Part shown: positions 1 through 9,688 of the stretch, piece after piece
Layout of the letters: every line of letters begins with the position of its first letter
Position numbering within the stretch: position 1 is the stretch's first letter
Assembly: GCA_905182185.1 (NCBI GenBank)
Contig: CAJJAP010000011.1
Coordinates: forward strand, 1 to 64,000
DNA from: an uncultured Candidatus Poseidoniales archaeon
GTDB lineage: Archaea; Thermoplasmatota; Poseidoniia; Poseidoniales; Poseidoniaceae
DNA: 64,000 nucleotides
Direction of reading: 5' to 3'
Program-made: the position numbers and the translations under genes
Notes under the pieces: model-generated
The model's input: the letters and a program-made list of their open reading frames with translations, nothing else
What the model was told of the DNA's origin: nothing
The model's database searches: none

Positions 1-812
1 GTGACATTAAGTTCATGACTCCAATTCGAACCATAGTGGTGTCGAAATCATATCCATAAAACGAGTTATTCTGAAGTACATTCCAGTGGAGTTTCATTGG
101 TTATTTTGTCACCACGAGTACCGTTTTAACAAACCGAAACGGTCTGTTGTTCGAAGATGTGGTGAAGTATTAGATGCGAGCACTTGCTGATAGGCTGCAA
201 GAAGGAAACCGGCTGTACCACCAGCAGGATCGCACACAGTTTCTCCAAGTTGGGGATTTAGCATGGCCGCCATCATTTGAATGATATGACGAGGTGTTCT
301 GAATTGCCCGTTTTTTCCAGCAGTTGCAATTTCGGAAAGGAATTCTTCATAAATATCTCCTTGAACATCGTTAAAAGATTGTCCTGCTGCCTCTTCTTTA
401 GCAATTAAATCGTAGATTTTGTCAATAGTACTAACCATTTCAACCATGAGTGATGCTTTTGGAATCATGAAAACGGCATCCTTCATGGCTTGAGCGAATA
501 AGTCGCCTTTCTCAGCCATATCAGACCTCAACCAAGGAAACACAATATCGCGGACGTGCTTCAACATAGATTCACCCGTCAAGGTGTTTGAAGTGGTTCC
601 AGCGGCAGTTTTCATTACCTTCAAACACTGAAGTATAGGCTGCACCTGTAAATTCTGCTTTCTGTCGAGTTTCCTCATCCATAACAGACAATCGGCGCAT
701 GTAGAGGAAATAGGATATTTGTTCCATTGCGTTCAACGGGTTGGCAATACCGCCAGACCACAGTGCATTCCAAAGTTTCTTTAATTTCTGATTTCATTTC
801 GTTTGTTATCAT
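1..812 (-). pseudogene. hsdM: Type I restriction-modification DNA methyltransferase subunit, broken and cut by window edge
   Basis: Remnant of the N6-adenine methyltransferase (M) subunit of a type I R-M system. Switching among the three minus frames recovers one HsdM: start 'MITNEMKSEIKE', then 'LWNALWSGGIANPL' and 'ISYFLYMRRLS', then in ORF 109-678 'GQFRTPRHIIQMM' and SAM-binding motif 'DPAGGTAGFL', and at 1-85 'NSFYGYDFDTTMVRIG'. At least four frame changes are needed (about 775, 565-590, 130 and 90), so no functional enzyme is encoded as written. The ATG overlaps the stop of the upstream hsdS by ATGA, the usual operon junction. The C-terminal part, including the catalytic NPPF region, lies beyond the left edge. 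Identity is secure; whether the breaks are all real is not. Confidence 0.88.
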
Positions 813-2014
813 GTTAGCATCTCCTGCTTTAGGCTCAAGTTTAGGTTTTGAGATTGGGTTAAGTTCTCTTCAGATAATACTCGAATTTGTTTCAAGATTC
901 GGATGAATTTCTGTTGTAAAACCAATGGTGGTAGGGGCAAGGGTAATTGCTTCAATTTATGGCCCGTCAAATGTGCTATTGTGACTTGTATTGTTTCACG
1001 AATAAGTCCACCTCTTTCAGACATGATTGAAAAATATTCTACTAAATATTCTGGAGTTAGCACATCCAAGTTTACACGAATTCGATGAAGTGAATTTTGG
1101 AAGTAAATGTTTTTGTTTACCATATTTCCAAATAGCACATCTCCCAACATTTCCACCTTCGGTAGCAAGTACATCACCATCATGCAACGTGAGTTTATGT
1201 TTTTCGGGAATCTTTGAAATCCATCTCCTTCAGGTCATGAAATTCAATTTTTCTCCATTTGACATTCGCATTTCTTAGATACTTAGAGGGGTTTTTGCAC
1301 AACTTTGCTTCGTTAGAAATTGCTTTACCAAGTTGTGATTCGCACACTTCGCCTAATTTCATTACTGGCCAATTCATAGGATTAGTTAGCATGTCTCCAA
1401 ACATTTCTAAGAAAGTTGACCGGATCAATTGTTGTTTTGAATTATGGATTATATTGATAGATATTTCAGTATCATCTACCAAGTCAAGAATAGCGGCAAT
1501 TCTCTTTCTGCTCATCTAATGGGGGCAATTGAGATTAGATGCTCTTGAACCAGTCTTGTCAGATACTGCTGGATAATTTGCACGCAGTGGAATTCCAGTT
1601 GTCATTTCACTAAGGAAATTTGACGCGTCTTTACCCATAGTGATAGAGCATACGTTGGATATTACTTTTCTGGATCAGGGCTGAAAGAACTCTGTACTCC
1701 AGTCGATGCAGTCGCTCCATCGTACTCAGGATCTACCATGGCCACGCCATTCGAGGATTTGGTCTCGCTGTGGATCTCCAAGATATCATTGCCCTGGGAC
1801 TAATTGTCTAGCCTTACTGAGCATGGTGCCTCATTAGGTCGTACAATCGTGACTTCATGCGATCAACTTCCTTTCCTTGGTCGTCAATTGGGAACTCTTA
1901 TCGCTGTGAGTGAACGTAGGTGCAGTTAGGTTTGACCTTTGTGATTTCCGCCAGTCACATCTTTGAAACTGCTTCAGACCAAATCACCAATTTTCACTGT
2001 TTGGCCAACGTCAT
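809..2014 (-). pseudogene. hsdS: Type I restriction-modification specificity subunit, multiply frameshifted
   Basis: Specificity (S) subunit that would choose the target site for the M and R subunits. The ORF track shows only two pieces (809-1183 and 1195-1515), but the 500 bp up to 2014 also carries HsdS sequence in changing frames: 'VKIGDLV' just after the ATG, 'EVTIVRPNE', 'GVAMVDPEYDGA', 'FLSEMTTGIPLRANYPAVSD', 'PPLDEQK', then 'KRIAAILDLVDD' (central helix), 'KYLRNANVKW', 'LHDGDVLATEGGNVG' and 'NKNIYFQNSLHRIRVN' (second target-recognition domain). At least five frame changes are needed. A good Shine-Dalgarno (GGTGAGGAG) precedes the ATG at 2014, 12 nt after hsdR. Two target domains and two helical spacers remain recognisable, so this is recent decay of a full-length gene rather than a fragment. 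Confidence 0.85.
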
Positions 2015-2025
2015 GTCTCCTCACC

Positions 2026-2922
2026 TCATGCTGTTAACGCTTCTGTGAAGCTTAGAATTTCATTGATTTGATCCATTTCAAAGACACCTGGGAATCCTCG
2101 ACGGTCAAAACGTGTAAACGGATCTGCGACAAGAGCAGGTTTACCCACGGCTTCATTGTCAATAACATAATTGCACAGTGCATTCAACATCTCTATCTGT
2201 CGAGGATTAAACGTCGAGTGTTCTTGAAGGAACGCATCAAATTCGCCACGAACCTTTGTTGACCAATCTGGTAAGTCCTCACCACGAAGAATATGAGCAA
2301 GGAATTCCTGCAAATTAACTCGCTTCGCTCCCCATGCTTCTCGCAGATTTTCAACGCTAATTGGATGTTCGCAGCCCTCTAACAAGAGCACAATTTCCTC
2401 GATATCTGTTTGTGAAACCATTTGACCGTCACGAACCTTACGAATTGCTTCACTTTGGTCAGCAAGTCCAGAGATGAATTGAGCAACAATTTGTTGATAA
2501 AGGCTCTTTGGAACAGGCTTTCCATCTAGTTCAAGCCATGTGCGAATTTTGATTGAATCTTGCATATCGAGAACACGGAATGGAGAAGTTGAAGGGTCAC
2601 GGTGCTTCATTAATGGTCCTAATTTGTCAATTACTTCATCAAGGGATTGTTCGGTAGTTCCATCCCAAAAAGTCGGATCCATACATTTCCGCAATAATTC
2701 TTCTTGATTTTTGATAATTTGAAGCGTGAGGGGTAATTCGCGAACCTTCTCGATACACACGTCTCGCTTTGCTTCAAACAATTCCTGATTGCCCCAGCGA
2801 CGAGCGTTTGAAAGAGTGATGACATCAATGGCCCATTGCATTTCTGAAACATTGGAAACTGCAGCAGCACGCATTATTGGAGATATTTCAACATCTAAAT
2901 AATTAAGGTCTTTTTTACTCAA
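2026..2922 (-). CDS. hsdR: Type I restriction enzyme R subunit, C-terminal part (EcoEI R_C-like)
   Basis: C-terminal 298 residues of HsdR, separated from the motor part by one frame break. This helical region of EcoEI-type R subunits docks the motor to the methylase core. The join is clear: the upstream ORF ends 'SSDVFWEGLF*' and this frame continues 'LSKKDLNYLDVEI', as in intact relatives. The DNA at the break reads GGTTTGTTTTGAGT, so a short tandem gain of a TTTG/TTTT unit explains the stop. The remainder is open to a stop 12 nt before the hsdS ATG. The ATG called at 2922 is probably not a native start, though translational coupling across the 4-nt overlap could make a separate chain. Confidence 0.85.
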   Translation of the reverse strand: MSKKDLNYLDVEISPIMRAAAVSNVSEMQWAIDVITLSNARRWGNQELFEAKRDVCIEKVRELPLTLQIIKNQEELLRKCMDPTFWDGTTEQSLDEVIDKLGPLMKHRDPSTSPFRVLDMQDSIKIRTWLELDGKPVPKSLYQQIVAQFISGLADQSEAIRKVRDGQMVSQTDIEEIVLLLEGCEHPISVENLREAWGAKRVNLQEFLAHILRGEDLPDWSTKVRGEFDAFLQEHSTFNPRQIEMLNALCNYVIDNEAVGKPALVADPFTRFDRRGFPGVFEMDQINEILSFTEALTA

Positions 2923-4880
2923 AACAAACCCTCCCAGAAAACATCAGAACTGACTTTATGAAGAGTGCTTGCGTTATCACGAACCACAACACTATTCTCT
3001 GGTAAAGTCTTGACTTGTTCGCGCAATTTATCGCGCATTTTGACTGCCGTATCGAGGTCGCCAGTATCCAGTGAGGCTTCTAATCTCTTAAGACGGGCTT
3101 TGAATAAGCGAACTGGAAGTGCCATAGTTGCTTTATCGGAACTCGCTTTCGGATTTACTTTATGGAATTCAAAGTTCTCCCAGCAATCAATAATCAGGAA
3201 TTTATTCTTCTCTCTACACCAACTCTTTCTTGCCGCTGGGTCGGCTTCCAAAATACGCGTTCCTCGGCCGATCATCTGCCAAAACTTAATCCAAGAACGT
3301 ACAGGTTTTGCAAACACAAGATTGACGATTTCATGCACGTCAATACCTGTGTCGAGCATGTCAACGCTAAAAGCTATACGAGGAAACTCATGGTTTTTGA
3401 ATTGGTCAAGTAAGCCGCCTTTACCGTGTACTCTTTCAACATTTGAGGTAATTACTGCGCCTAATCGCCCATTATAATGAGGATACATTTGGTCGAGTAA
3501 TTCCATCATTGAGGCGGCGTGTTTTTGTGTTGCACAAAAGACAATTGTTTTTCCAGGCGTTGTTCCTGAATCATCCATGATACCGTTATCCATTAATTCC
3601 ATCAGGATTTTACGGTTGGTATCTTTGTTGGTAAAATGCTTCTCCAAGTCTTTTCCTTCATAATCAATATCATCGGGGTCAATACCTTGAAGCATCAGTG
3701 ATTCTTTTTGCTCTTCGGTTAATTCTTCGCCTTTGAGACCATCGATTTGAACACCAGTTCTAACGTTCAACACTTCATAATCATTGAGAAATCCATCACT
3801 TACGGCTTGTTCATAGGGATACTCGTGAGTCGGCATTTCAGAGGAACAATTGAATAATTCATACGATGAAGCGTGTACTTTGTCTTTCGGTGTTGCTGTC
3901 AAACCAACTTTAAGGCCATCAAAATAATCAATGATTTCTTTGAAGGTGTTGAATAGTGAACGATGGGCTTCGTCCATAATGATAAGGTCAAAGAAAAAGG
4001 GAGAAACATAATTCTCTTGTTTTTGGATGACGTGAAGCATGGTATGGTATGTTTGAACATAGACTCGGCGATCGAGTGGAAATTTGTTATCTTCTGGTTT
4101 AGGATACATTGAAGGTTCGTGTAAGTGTTCTTTGTAAGCAGAAAATGCTTGGTCACGTAGCGCACGACGATCGACTAAGAAAAGAATACGTTTTGCCCAG
4201 TTTGATTTTTGCATAACATCGACAAGAGCCGTAGCAGTTCGAGTCTTTCCAGTTCCAGTTGCCATTACGAGAAGTGCTTCTCGGTATTTATTCATTTCAA
4301 AACGCTCATTAACGGCTCGAATCGCTTCAATTTGATAATAGCGTCCTGCGATATCGGTGTTAATTTCTGTTTCAGCCATCGATGTTTGATTATTTTTCTT
4401 CCACATCATAAATTGAAGGTCATCTGGTGTTGGATAATTGCCTGATTTTATCTTACGAGGGGGATACCCGCCTTCTTCATCCCAGAAATATAGGTCGTGA
4501 CCGTTAGTATAGAAAATGAAAGGCATAGGACCGTTTGGCTGGCAGTATGCCTGAATATTGTGTGCATATTGTCGGGCTTGCTCACGTGCCTCTTCTGTTC
4601 CTCTATTGATTCGCTTTGCTTCAACTACTGCATACACTTGGCCATTGTGCATTAGGCAATAATCAACGTACTGATTTCGACCTTCTGGAAGTTCGATATG
4701 AAATTCACCCCAAGCAGAATATTGTGGGCCATCGCCAACATTCCAACCTGCTCGTTCCATAGCGGTGTCGATGAGGATTTTACGTGTGGCTGCCTCATTC
4801 ATAGAGGGGTCCTGCAATTGACTAACCATAAAGTCATTTATGGAATATGACTGCTTGTTTGATGAATGAAAATGGTACAA
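2919..4880 (-). CDS. hsdR: Type I restriction enzyme R subunit, nuclease and translocase domains
   Basis: ATP-dependent DNA translocase and endonuclease of a type I R-M system, 653 residues in this frame; with the C-terminal piece about 950, normal for EcoEI-type HsdR. N-terminal PD-(D/E)xK nuclease: 'YVDYCL' and 'VVEAKR' near residues 72-96. SF2 motor: Walker A 'MATGTGKTRTA', DEAH box 'IIMDEAHRS', motif III 'VGLTATP', motif VI 'QMIGRGTR'. First gene of the minus-strand operon hsdR-hsdS-hsdM. All catalytic motifs are intact while hsdS and hsdM are shattered. Without S the R subunit cannot be recruited to DNA, so this orphan is probably inert. The start gives a normal N terminus; a 238-bp gap lies upstream. 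Confidence 0.93.
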   Translation of the reverse strand: MYHFHSSNKQSYSINDFMVSQLQDPSMNEAATRKILIDTAMERAGWNVGDGPQYSAWGEFHIELPEGRNQYVDYCLMHNGQVYAVVEAKRINRGTEEAREQARQYAHNIQAYCQPNGPMPFIFYTNGHDLYFWDEEGGYPPRKIKSGNYPTPDDLQFMMWKKNNQTSMAETEINTDIAGRYYQIEAIRAVNERFEMNKYREALLVMATGTGKTRTATALVDVMQKSNWAKRILFLVDRRALRDQAFSAYKEHLHEPSMYPKPEDNKFPLDRRVYVQTYHTMLHVIQKQENYVSPFFFDLIIMDEAHRSLFNTFKEIIDYFDGLKVGLTATPKDKVHASSYELFNCSSEMPTHEYPYEQAVSDGFLNDYEVLNVRTGVQIDGLKGEELTEEQKESLMLQGIDPDDIDYEGKDLEKHFTNKDTNRKILMELMDNGIMDDSGTTPGKTIVFCATQKHAASMMELLDQMYPHYNGRLGAVITSNVERVHGKGGLLDQFKNHEFPRIAFSVDMLDTGIDVHEIVNLVFAKPVRSWIKFWQMIGRGTRILEADPAARKSWCREKNKFLIIDCWENFEFHKVNPKASSDKATMALPVRLFKARLKRLEASLDTGDLDTAVKMRDKLREQVKTLPENSVVVRDNASTLHKVSSDVFWEGLF

Positions 4881-4958
4881 ATAGAGAGAAATATTAAATC
4901 TATGATTTTACCATCTTCGTAATTATTTCCCTACTGAATTAATCTGATTTCAATTACT

Positions 4959-4974
4959 CAGGGGGTACCCCCTG
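4959..4974. promoter_or_regulatory. Perfect 16-bp palindrome upstream of hsdR
   Basis: CAGGGGGTACCCCCTG equals its own reverse complement over 16 bases and stands out in an AT-rich gap between the divergent hsdR (minus) and the small ORF at 5119 (plus). It lies 79 bp upstream of the hsdR start and 145 bp upstream of the plus gene. It has no poly-T, so it is not an obvious terminator. A dimeric regulator's operator is the simplest reading; restriction operons often have a control protein, but none is recognised here. A cruciform or chance palindrome is possible. Confidence 0.4.
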
Positions 4975-5118
4975 CAACCAAGCGCAGTGCAACGTTTCCA
5001 TATATTCGTGAGTTTGTTTGAACCAAAGTACTCGCAGGGCTTATGACTAAAGACGCCCAACCTTGGTCAGGCAGAGGGATAACTGGACGCAACAGCAGTT
5101 TGTGGGGAGGTTGGTTTT

Positions 5119-5505
5119 ATGGACGATGGTGATTATTGCTCCAAATGCGATTTTCGAACTTGTATCGGCTGTTGTATGCGACCATTTTCACATCAAAATA
5201 CTGCTAATGTAAACTTCTCTGATTATGAAGATCTGTCCGATGGAGCAAAGAGTATACTTGATTATTTGGACAATATTTTGGTATATGCTTCAATTGGAGA
5301 TGGGCAAAACGAAAAAGAATTTATCCGTCAAAATCTAAATCAGTTACTTGAGCTCATTGAAGAACCCATGTCTATTGATCTTAAACTACCAACACTGGAA
5401 GAGCAAAAAAGAATAGTCAGCGAAATTGAAGAGTTAAATTCCGAACAGAATGAAATCATTTCCAAGTTGATGCAGCATTTTCAGGATGAAAATGAAGAAA
5501 CATAG
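5119..5505 (+). CDS. Hypothetical 128-aa Cys-rich/coiled-coil protein with HsdS-like helix
   Basis: No family recognised overall. The N terminus holds five cysteines in a compact pattern (CSKC then CIGCC, residues 7-19), suggesting a small metal site. Residues 90-106 'LPTLEEQKRIVSEIEEL' closely match the conserved spacer helix of HsdS subunits and lead into an acidic coiled-coil tail. A Shine-Dalgarno (GGGGAGG) precedes the ATG. It is divergent from the R-M operon. It could be a chimeric remnant of another hsdS, or a small partner that mimics the S-subunit helix; the second idea is only inference. No transmembrane segment. Confidence 0.6.
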   Translation: MDDGDYCSKCDFRTCIGCCMRPFSHQNTANVNFSDYEDLSDGAKSILDYLDNILVYASIGDGQNEKEFIRQNLNQLLELIEEPMSIDLKLPTLEEQKRIVSEIEELNSEQNEIISKLMQHFQDENEET

Positions 5506-5690
5506 GGTTTCGCAGAGGGTTCTGAAATCAGTTGTAAACACTAAAAACTGCGTACGCCTTCAGCACCACATTTGAAAATGGCAAACTCATACTGCATGGT
5601 GTGTCCGAAATTGCAGCAATGATGTTGTGGAATCTTTGCGCCATAGTTTCAATCCGGCGGGTTTAAGAAATAACGGCAGTAGGAAGGGGC

Positions 5691-6041
5691 ATGTCTATCA
5701 TAGCAGCATACAATGAAGCCTGGGATACCGCAAACGCCGAAGCACTCGCAAAAATCATTCACGATGATTGCATCTTCAACCCGCACGTGGGCGGACACAC
5801 CATGAGTAAATCTGACATTCTTGGATTCGTCAGCGGTGGCAGCACTCCAACCTCAGAAAACAACAGAATCTTGTTCGAAAACGATGAAGTTGGCGTTGCT
5901 CACTCTATTGTTCACTTTGCAAACGATTCTGACTCTGAAGCTGTTATGTCATTTATGCGATTCAAAGACGGTCAAATCATCTCAATGGAAACTGGTGCTA
6001 CACCACTTTCCGAGGATTACGTACTTGTCGGAAGCGAGTGA
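5691..6041 (+). CDS. SnoaL-like / NTF2-fold protein
   Basis: 116-residue single-domain protein with the cone-shaped NTF2/SnoaL pattern: an N-terminal helix with 'YNEAWDTANAEALAKIIHDD', then 'FNPHVGG' and alternating strands to 'GQIISMETGATP'. Family members are small hydrolases/isomerases or ligand binders, and the sequence does not tell which. Preceded by the purine-rich site AAGGGG very close to the ATG. Monocistronic, followed by the convergent SDR gene. Family assignment rests on length and pattern, not on a catalytic signature. Confidence 0.65.
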   Translation: MSIIAAYNEAWDTANAEALAKIIHDDCIFNPHVGGHTMSKSDILGFVSGGSTPTSENNRILFENDEVGVAHSIVHFANDSDSEAVMSFMRFKDGQIISMETGATPLSEDYVLVGSE

Positions 6042-6095
6042 AGAACAGATCAAATACAATTTATTGGTATAAATTGATAAAAAGTGTGAAATTAT

Positions 6096-7007
6096 TCAAA
6101 TTTCAAAGTTTATGCCTGTGATTTTCTCGGTCAGTTCCCACAGTCGGCGAGCAGCCTCTTCATCTGCCGCACGTGCAGTGATTTTCGCTTTACCAGTCCA
6201 TCCTCTTGCCTCAACCAGACCTACTGGCCCCCAATAACGGTGTTTCAGGGCATCTGCTTCAGTGGCTGCATAAAGTGTCGGAGCCGCTCCTTTGACAGGT
6301 GCCATTCCGAACAAAGGATTCAGAACTCGCCACGCCAAGGAGTGCCGTTGTAAATCCGTAGCAGAATAACCGGGATGACTGCCCAGAGATTCAATGTGAG
6401 AGCCTGACGCTTTGAGACGGCGGTTAAGTTCTAGAGCAAACTGAAGGTTCGCCAATTTACTTTGACTATACATGCCCCACTTGTCATATTTTTTCTTCTC
6501 TCCGTTGATATCTTCAAAGTCAATTCGACCCGACCAATGGGCAATACTTGACAGTGTAACAATACGAGGTGCTTGAGCCGCTGAAAGAAGCGGCAGAAGG
6601 TGAGAAGTGAGAGCAAAGTGACCGAAATGATTGGTGCCAATCTGCAATTCGAATCCATCTTTTGTGACAGATTTTGGCGGAATCATGACACCGGCATTAT
6701 TGATTAGAATATCCAGATGCTTGTGAGATTGCTTCATTTGGTTGGCAAAATTCTTGACGCTTGCAAGGTCTGCAAGATCGAGACACTGTACTGTAATATT
6801 TGCATCTGGAGAAGTCTTGAGCATCTTTGCCTTTGCAACTTCGGCTTTCTCTTCATTGCGGCATGCAAGAATGACCTGCGCACCCTTATCGGCCAAAGTG
6901 AGTGCCATGTGGTAGCCGATTCCGGAGTTGGAGCCGGTGACTACTGCAATTTTACCATCTTGGTTTTGAGTATGCTCAGCCTTCCATTTAATGCCTATTT
7001 TCTTCAT
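6096..7007 (-). CDS. Short-chain dehydrogenase/reductase (retinol-dehydrogenase-like)
   Basis: NAD(P)-dependent oxidoreductase of the classical SDR type, 303 residues. Rossmann motif TGSNSGIG at residues 24-31, 'CRNEEKA' after strand 2 (an Arg there suggests NADPH), NNAG, the catalytic Ser in 'VTLSSIAHWSG', and YSQSK as the catalytic Tyr/Lys pair. The 'SHPGYSATDLQ' segment is typical of the WWOX/retinol dehydrogenase/protochlorophyllide-reductase-like branch. Substrate unknown. Soluble, no signal peptide. Monocistronic; ends convergently with the NTF2-like gene. Confidence 0.9.
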   Translation of the reverse strand: MKKIGIKWKAEHTQNQDGKIAVVTGSNSGIGYHMALTLADKGAQVILACRNEEKAEVAKAKMLKTSPDANITVQCLDLADLASVKNFANQMKQSHKHLDILINNAGVMIPPKSVTKDGFELQIGTNHFGHFALTSHLLPLLSAAQAPRIVTLSSIAHWSGRIDFEDINGEKKKYDKWGMYSQSKLANLQFALELNRRLKASGSHIESLGSHPGYSATDLQRHSLAWRVLNPLFGMAPVKGAAPTLYAATEADALKHRYWGPVGLVEARGWTGKAKITARAADEEAARRLWELTEKITGINFEI

Positions 7008-7120
7008 TTGAATCTTGCCTCACAGGTGCCCATGGCCTAATGGCGATGGGCTTGATAGATAAGGAGATGTTTAGTGAATATTGTCAATGACTTACCATTG
7101 TCAATCTAAAAGACGCCGCA

Positions 7121-9688
7121 TTAATTTGTGCTAAATGATTGAGCATCGCTCCAATGATCTCCACTAGCACCTTCACCTAGTATTCTCCAATAATAAGTTG
7201 AAGATGTTGCTAATCCAGTTAGGTCTTTCTGCTCAGAACCTACTATTGCTAACCCTTGACTTGAGCAAGTTGTCCATGCGGATTTGGTTGTTGCACCATC
7301 AAATAATCCCCAACAAATAGTTTGGTTCACATCTGTACCATTATCATAATTATCCCACTGTAGGGTTGAGGAAGAAGATGTAATATTGCTTACAGAAAGA
7401 TTCTGTAAAATTGATGGGTAATCATGAACCCAACCTCTTAGTGGGTCGTTATTCCATACTGGTAAGTGGTCGACTGTAGCAAAGGTTGCATCATCTATTG
7501 GCAGACCCCATGCGCGTAAGAATGGAATCAAATTCATCCCCGTTTCATTGGAGATTCTAGCTGCCCAAGAGTTGTATTCTTGTGCATCATTTGTTGGCTG
7601 GGTTAGTGAACTATTGTAGTACTGACTAAAGGCAGATGTATAGACTTGCCAACCAAATTGTTCCTGAATCATCATGTGAGTCTCTAAGGCGGTCCAAACA
7701 CTCCATTGAGAGATTTGAGAACCTGCGTTAAAGTAAGTCTCCGTCCTTGTTTCGCGACTTGAATTACTCATCGCACCATGGCCTGCACCCAAATCAACCC
7801 CTACTAATTCGGTCATGATATAGGCTGAGAAAAGATTGCAAGTGGTTTCAGTATTACCTGGTAATGTTGCTGACATCCATTGATGATTATGCCCCAATTC
7901 ATGGAACATTCCCCAATCTCCTTGGGTTGACATATGACTTAGATTCACTACGTTTGCAACACTTACTGTATGGGCCATAAATGGGTAACCAGAGTGCATC
8001 CAACCAGCACTGATTTGAATATCAAAGACTGCTCGTTCAACTCTAGTCCAAGGAAGATAACCGCTTAGGTTGTGCTCCATCTGCAATGCAGTATCCCACC
8101 AATTCATCAGTTCAGCAGTATTGTCAAGGTTTCTAATTTCAGAAGATGGGACTGTTAGAATAAAGAATTGACCTTCTATTTCAGCCCAAGGTGCAGGATA
8201 ATTTTTCTCAGTATTATTCCACTGCTGAGCAGTGGTAACTCCCGCGATATAACGAGGTGATTGTACTGCATTTTCAATTGTAATATTAGTCATCCCGAAA
8301 GTGGAATCTGGTGGAAATGTTATGTAAATTAGTCCACCAAAGGTGTTGCCAACTTGCATATTTGTAGAATCGATTACCCAGATCCGATGCACCTTTGGAT
8401 GCCTGTCAAGTTTGTCTTTATTCCATAATGAATCTGAATGTGCGCCGATTTGAATACGGACATTTTGATCTACAATGGAGAGTGGAACTGTAATATTTAC
8501 CACTTCACCAGCAGCAGCGTATAGCCCAGTTCCCATCATGCCATGGCTCCTCGCTCCCGCATAGCCAAAGCCGCTTGGTAAGCCAATATAGTTGCCATTA
8601 ACTGTGACATTGAGACTTACTCTCGGCGCATTAGTGGGCACCGCTCCAGGGAAATCCGAAGAACTTGGGTGGGCGCTTAATTGATTTGCTGGAAGACGTA
8701 GATACAATCCTTCTTCTATCGCAAGTAGAACGTCATCAATAGGGTCGGCACCTAAATCATACTCGTTATTATCTGAGATTTGAGTCCAGCCTGTGGAGTT
8801 TACCATCTCGCGTAGTGGAGTCCAGAAATTATTGAAATCAAGGGTAAGCATTGCTGTGCTACGCGATATCGTTTTCTCGATAGTCGGCGCATCTGATGTA
8901 GCGATTAGTGGTCCTGTTGTGAAGTGATTCTGTAGTGCGGTAATGGCTGGGATAGTCCTCAGCATTCTATCCGGTGTTGAACCAAGTGCCACTTGCACTG
9001 AGCCAGAATGCGATGAAACGAATAGTCCTGTAGTCGGTGCGATTTTATTGCCCGGATAATTATGAGCAACATCTGAATTTGAATAAGACCAATACCAAGA
9101 ATGGCCGCCCAAAATCAAACCATGGCCTGATGTTAAGAAGGTCTCAATCTTCAAATTTTGAGCATCACTCCAGCCATTCCAAAACTCCCCTACATAGCAG
9201 TCTAAGCCTGCTAATTGGTCTGGAGTTACCGAGGTTAAGACTGTAAAACCTTCAGCCACTAATTCATCTTCAAAATGATTAAAGTCGCTCCATAATCCAA
9301 TTGTTCCGACTCCATCGCAAGCCCATTTCATTGCGTTTATTGAAAGTGTCATTTCTGGGCCACTGCTTTTAGCAACAAATGATTCGTGGCCATAACCAAC
9401 CACTCTGCCTTGCCCAGCATATGCTGCTGAAGCGATTGGTCGTTGGTCCCAATCAGAAAGAATTGGGAAGGACCATTGGCCAAATGGCAATATTAGAGAT
9501 GGCCAAGATGAGCCGTAATCTACTGATGTTACCCCGTCGGTTATCATTGACCAGTCTGTATCAAAATCATGAACTGTAATATTTATCTGTAGTTCAAAGG
9601 AACCGCCTGAATTATTAGCAAATATTGTGTAAGTAGTACGGGGTACACGGGTATCTGCAGTACCAAAGATTGTTCCCTCCGCTTGCAA
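7121..9688 (-). CDS. Surface protein with M60-like zinc metallopeptidase and fibronectin-III tail (C-terminal part of a frameshifted gene)
   Basis: Continuation of the Ig-repeat ORF at 9615-11132; together about 1340 residues. The true join is near 9680, where 'SGLTFASGG' passes into 'GTIFGTADTRV' after one extra base in a GGAGGGAA run, so the ATG at 9688 is not a real start. The middle holds the zinc motif HELGH (about residues 596-600 of this ORF) followed by a Glu in 'NTETTCN', matching the M60/enhancin consensus HExxH(8-28)E. Upstream, the GATase-like 'GYGHESFVA' and 'LILGGHSWYW' fit the accessory fold often found in M60-like proteins. The last ~90 residues resemble a fibronectin type III domain. 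M60 enzymes attack mucin-like glycoproteins, so a role on glycoprotein substrates outside the cell is inferred. Confidence 0.8.
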   Translation of the reverse strand: MQAEGTIFGTADTRVPRTTYTIFANNSGGSFELQINITVHDFDTDWSMITDGVTSVDYGSSWPSLILPFGQWSFPILSDWDQRPIASAAYAGQGRVVGYGHESFVAKSSGPEMTLSINAMKWACDGVGTIGLWSDFNHFEDELVAEGFTVLTSVTPDQLAGLDCYVGEFWNGWSDAQNLKIETFLTSGHGLILGGHSWYWSYSNSDVAHNYPGNKIAPTTGLFVSSHSGSVQVALGSTPDRMLRTIPAITALQNHFTTGPLIATSDAPTIEKTISRSTAMLTLDFNNFWTPLREMVNSTGWTQISDNNEYDLGADPIDDVLLAIEEGLYLRLPANQLSAHPSSSDFPGAVPTNAPRVSLNVTVNGNYIGLPSGFGYAGARSHGMMGTGLYAAAGEVVNITVPLSIVDQNVRIQIGAHSDSLWNKDKLDRHPKVHRIWVIDSTNMQVGNTFGGLIYITFPPDSTFGMTNITIENAVQSPRYIAGVTTAQQWNNTEKNYPAPWAEIEGQFFILTVPSSEIRNLDNTAELMNWWDTALQMEHNLSGYLPWTRVERAVFDIQISAGWMHSGYPFMAHTVSVANVVNLSHMSTQGDWGMFHELGHNHQWMSATLPGNTETTCNLFSAYIMTELVGVDLGAGHGAMSNSSRETRTETYFNAGSQISQWSVWTALETHMMIQEQFGWQVYTSAFSQYYNSSLTQPTNDAQEYNSWAARISNETGMNLIPFLRAWGLPIDDATFATVDHLPVWNNDPLRGWVHDYPSILQNLSVSNITSSSSTLQWDNYDNGTDVNQTICWGLFDGATTKSAWTTCSSQGLAIVGSEQKDLTGLATSSTYYWRILGEGASGDHWSDAQSFSTN

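Noticed and set aside
2965-3477. 170-residue plus-strand ORF antisense to hsdR
   Set aside because: Falls inside the helicase motifs of hsdR; composition is shadow-like.
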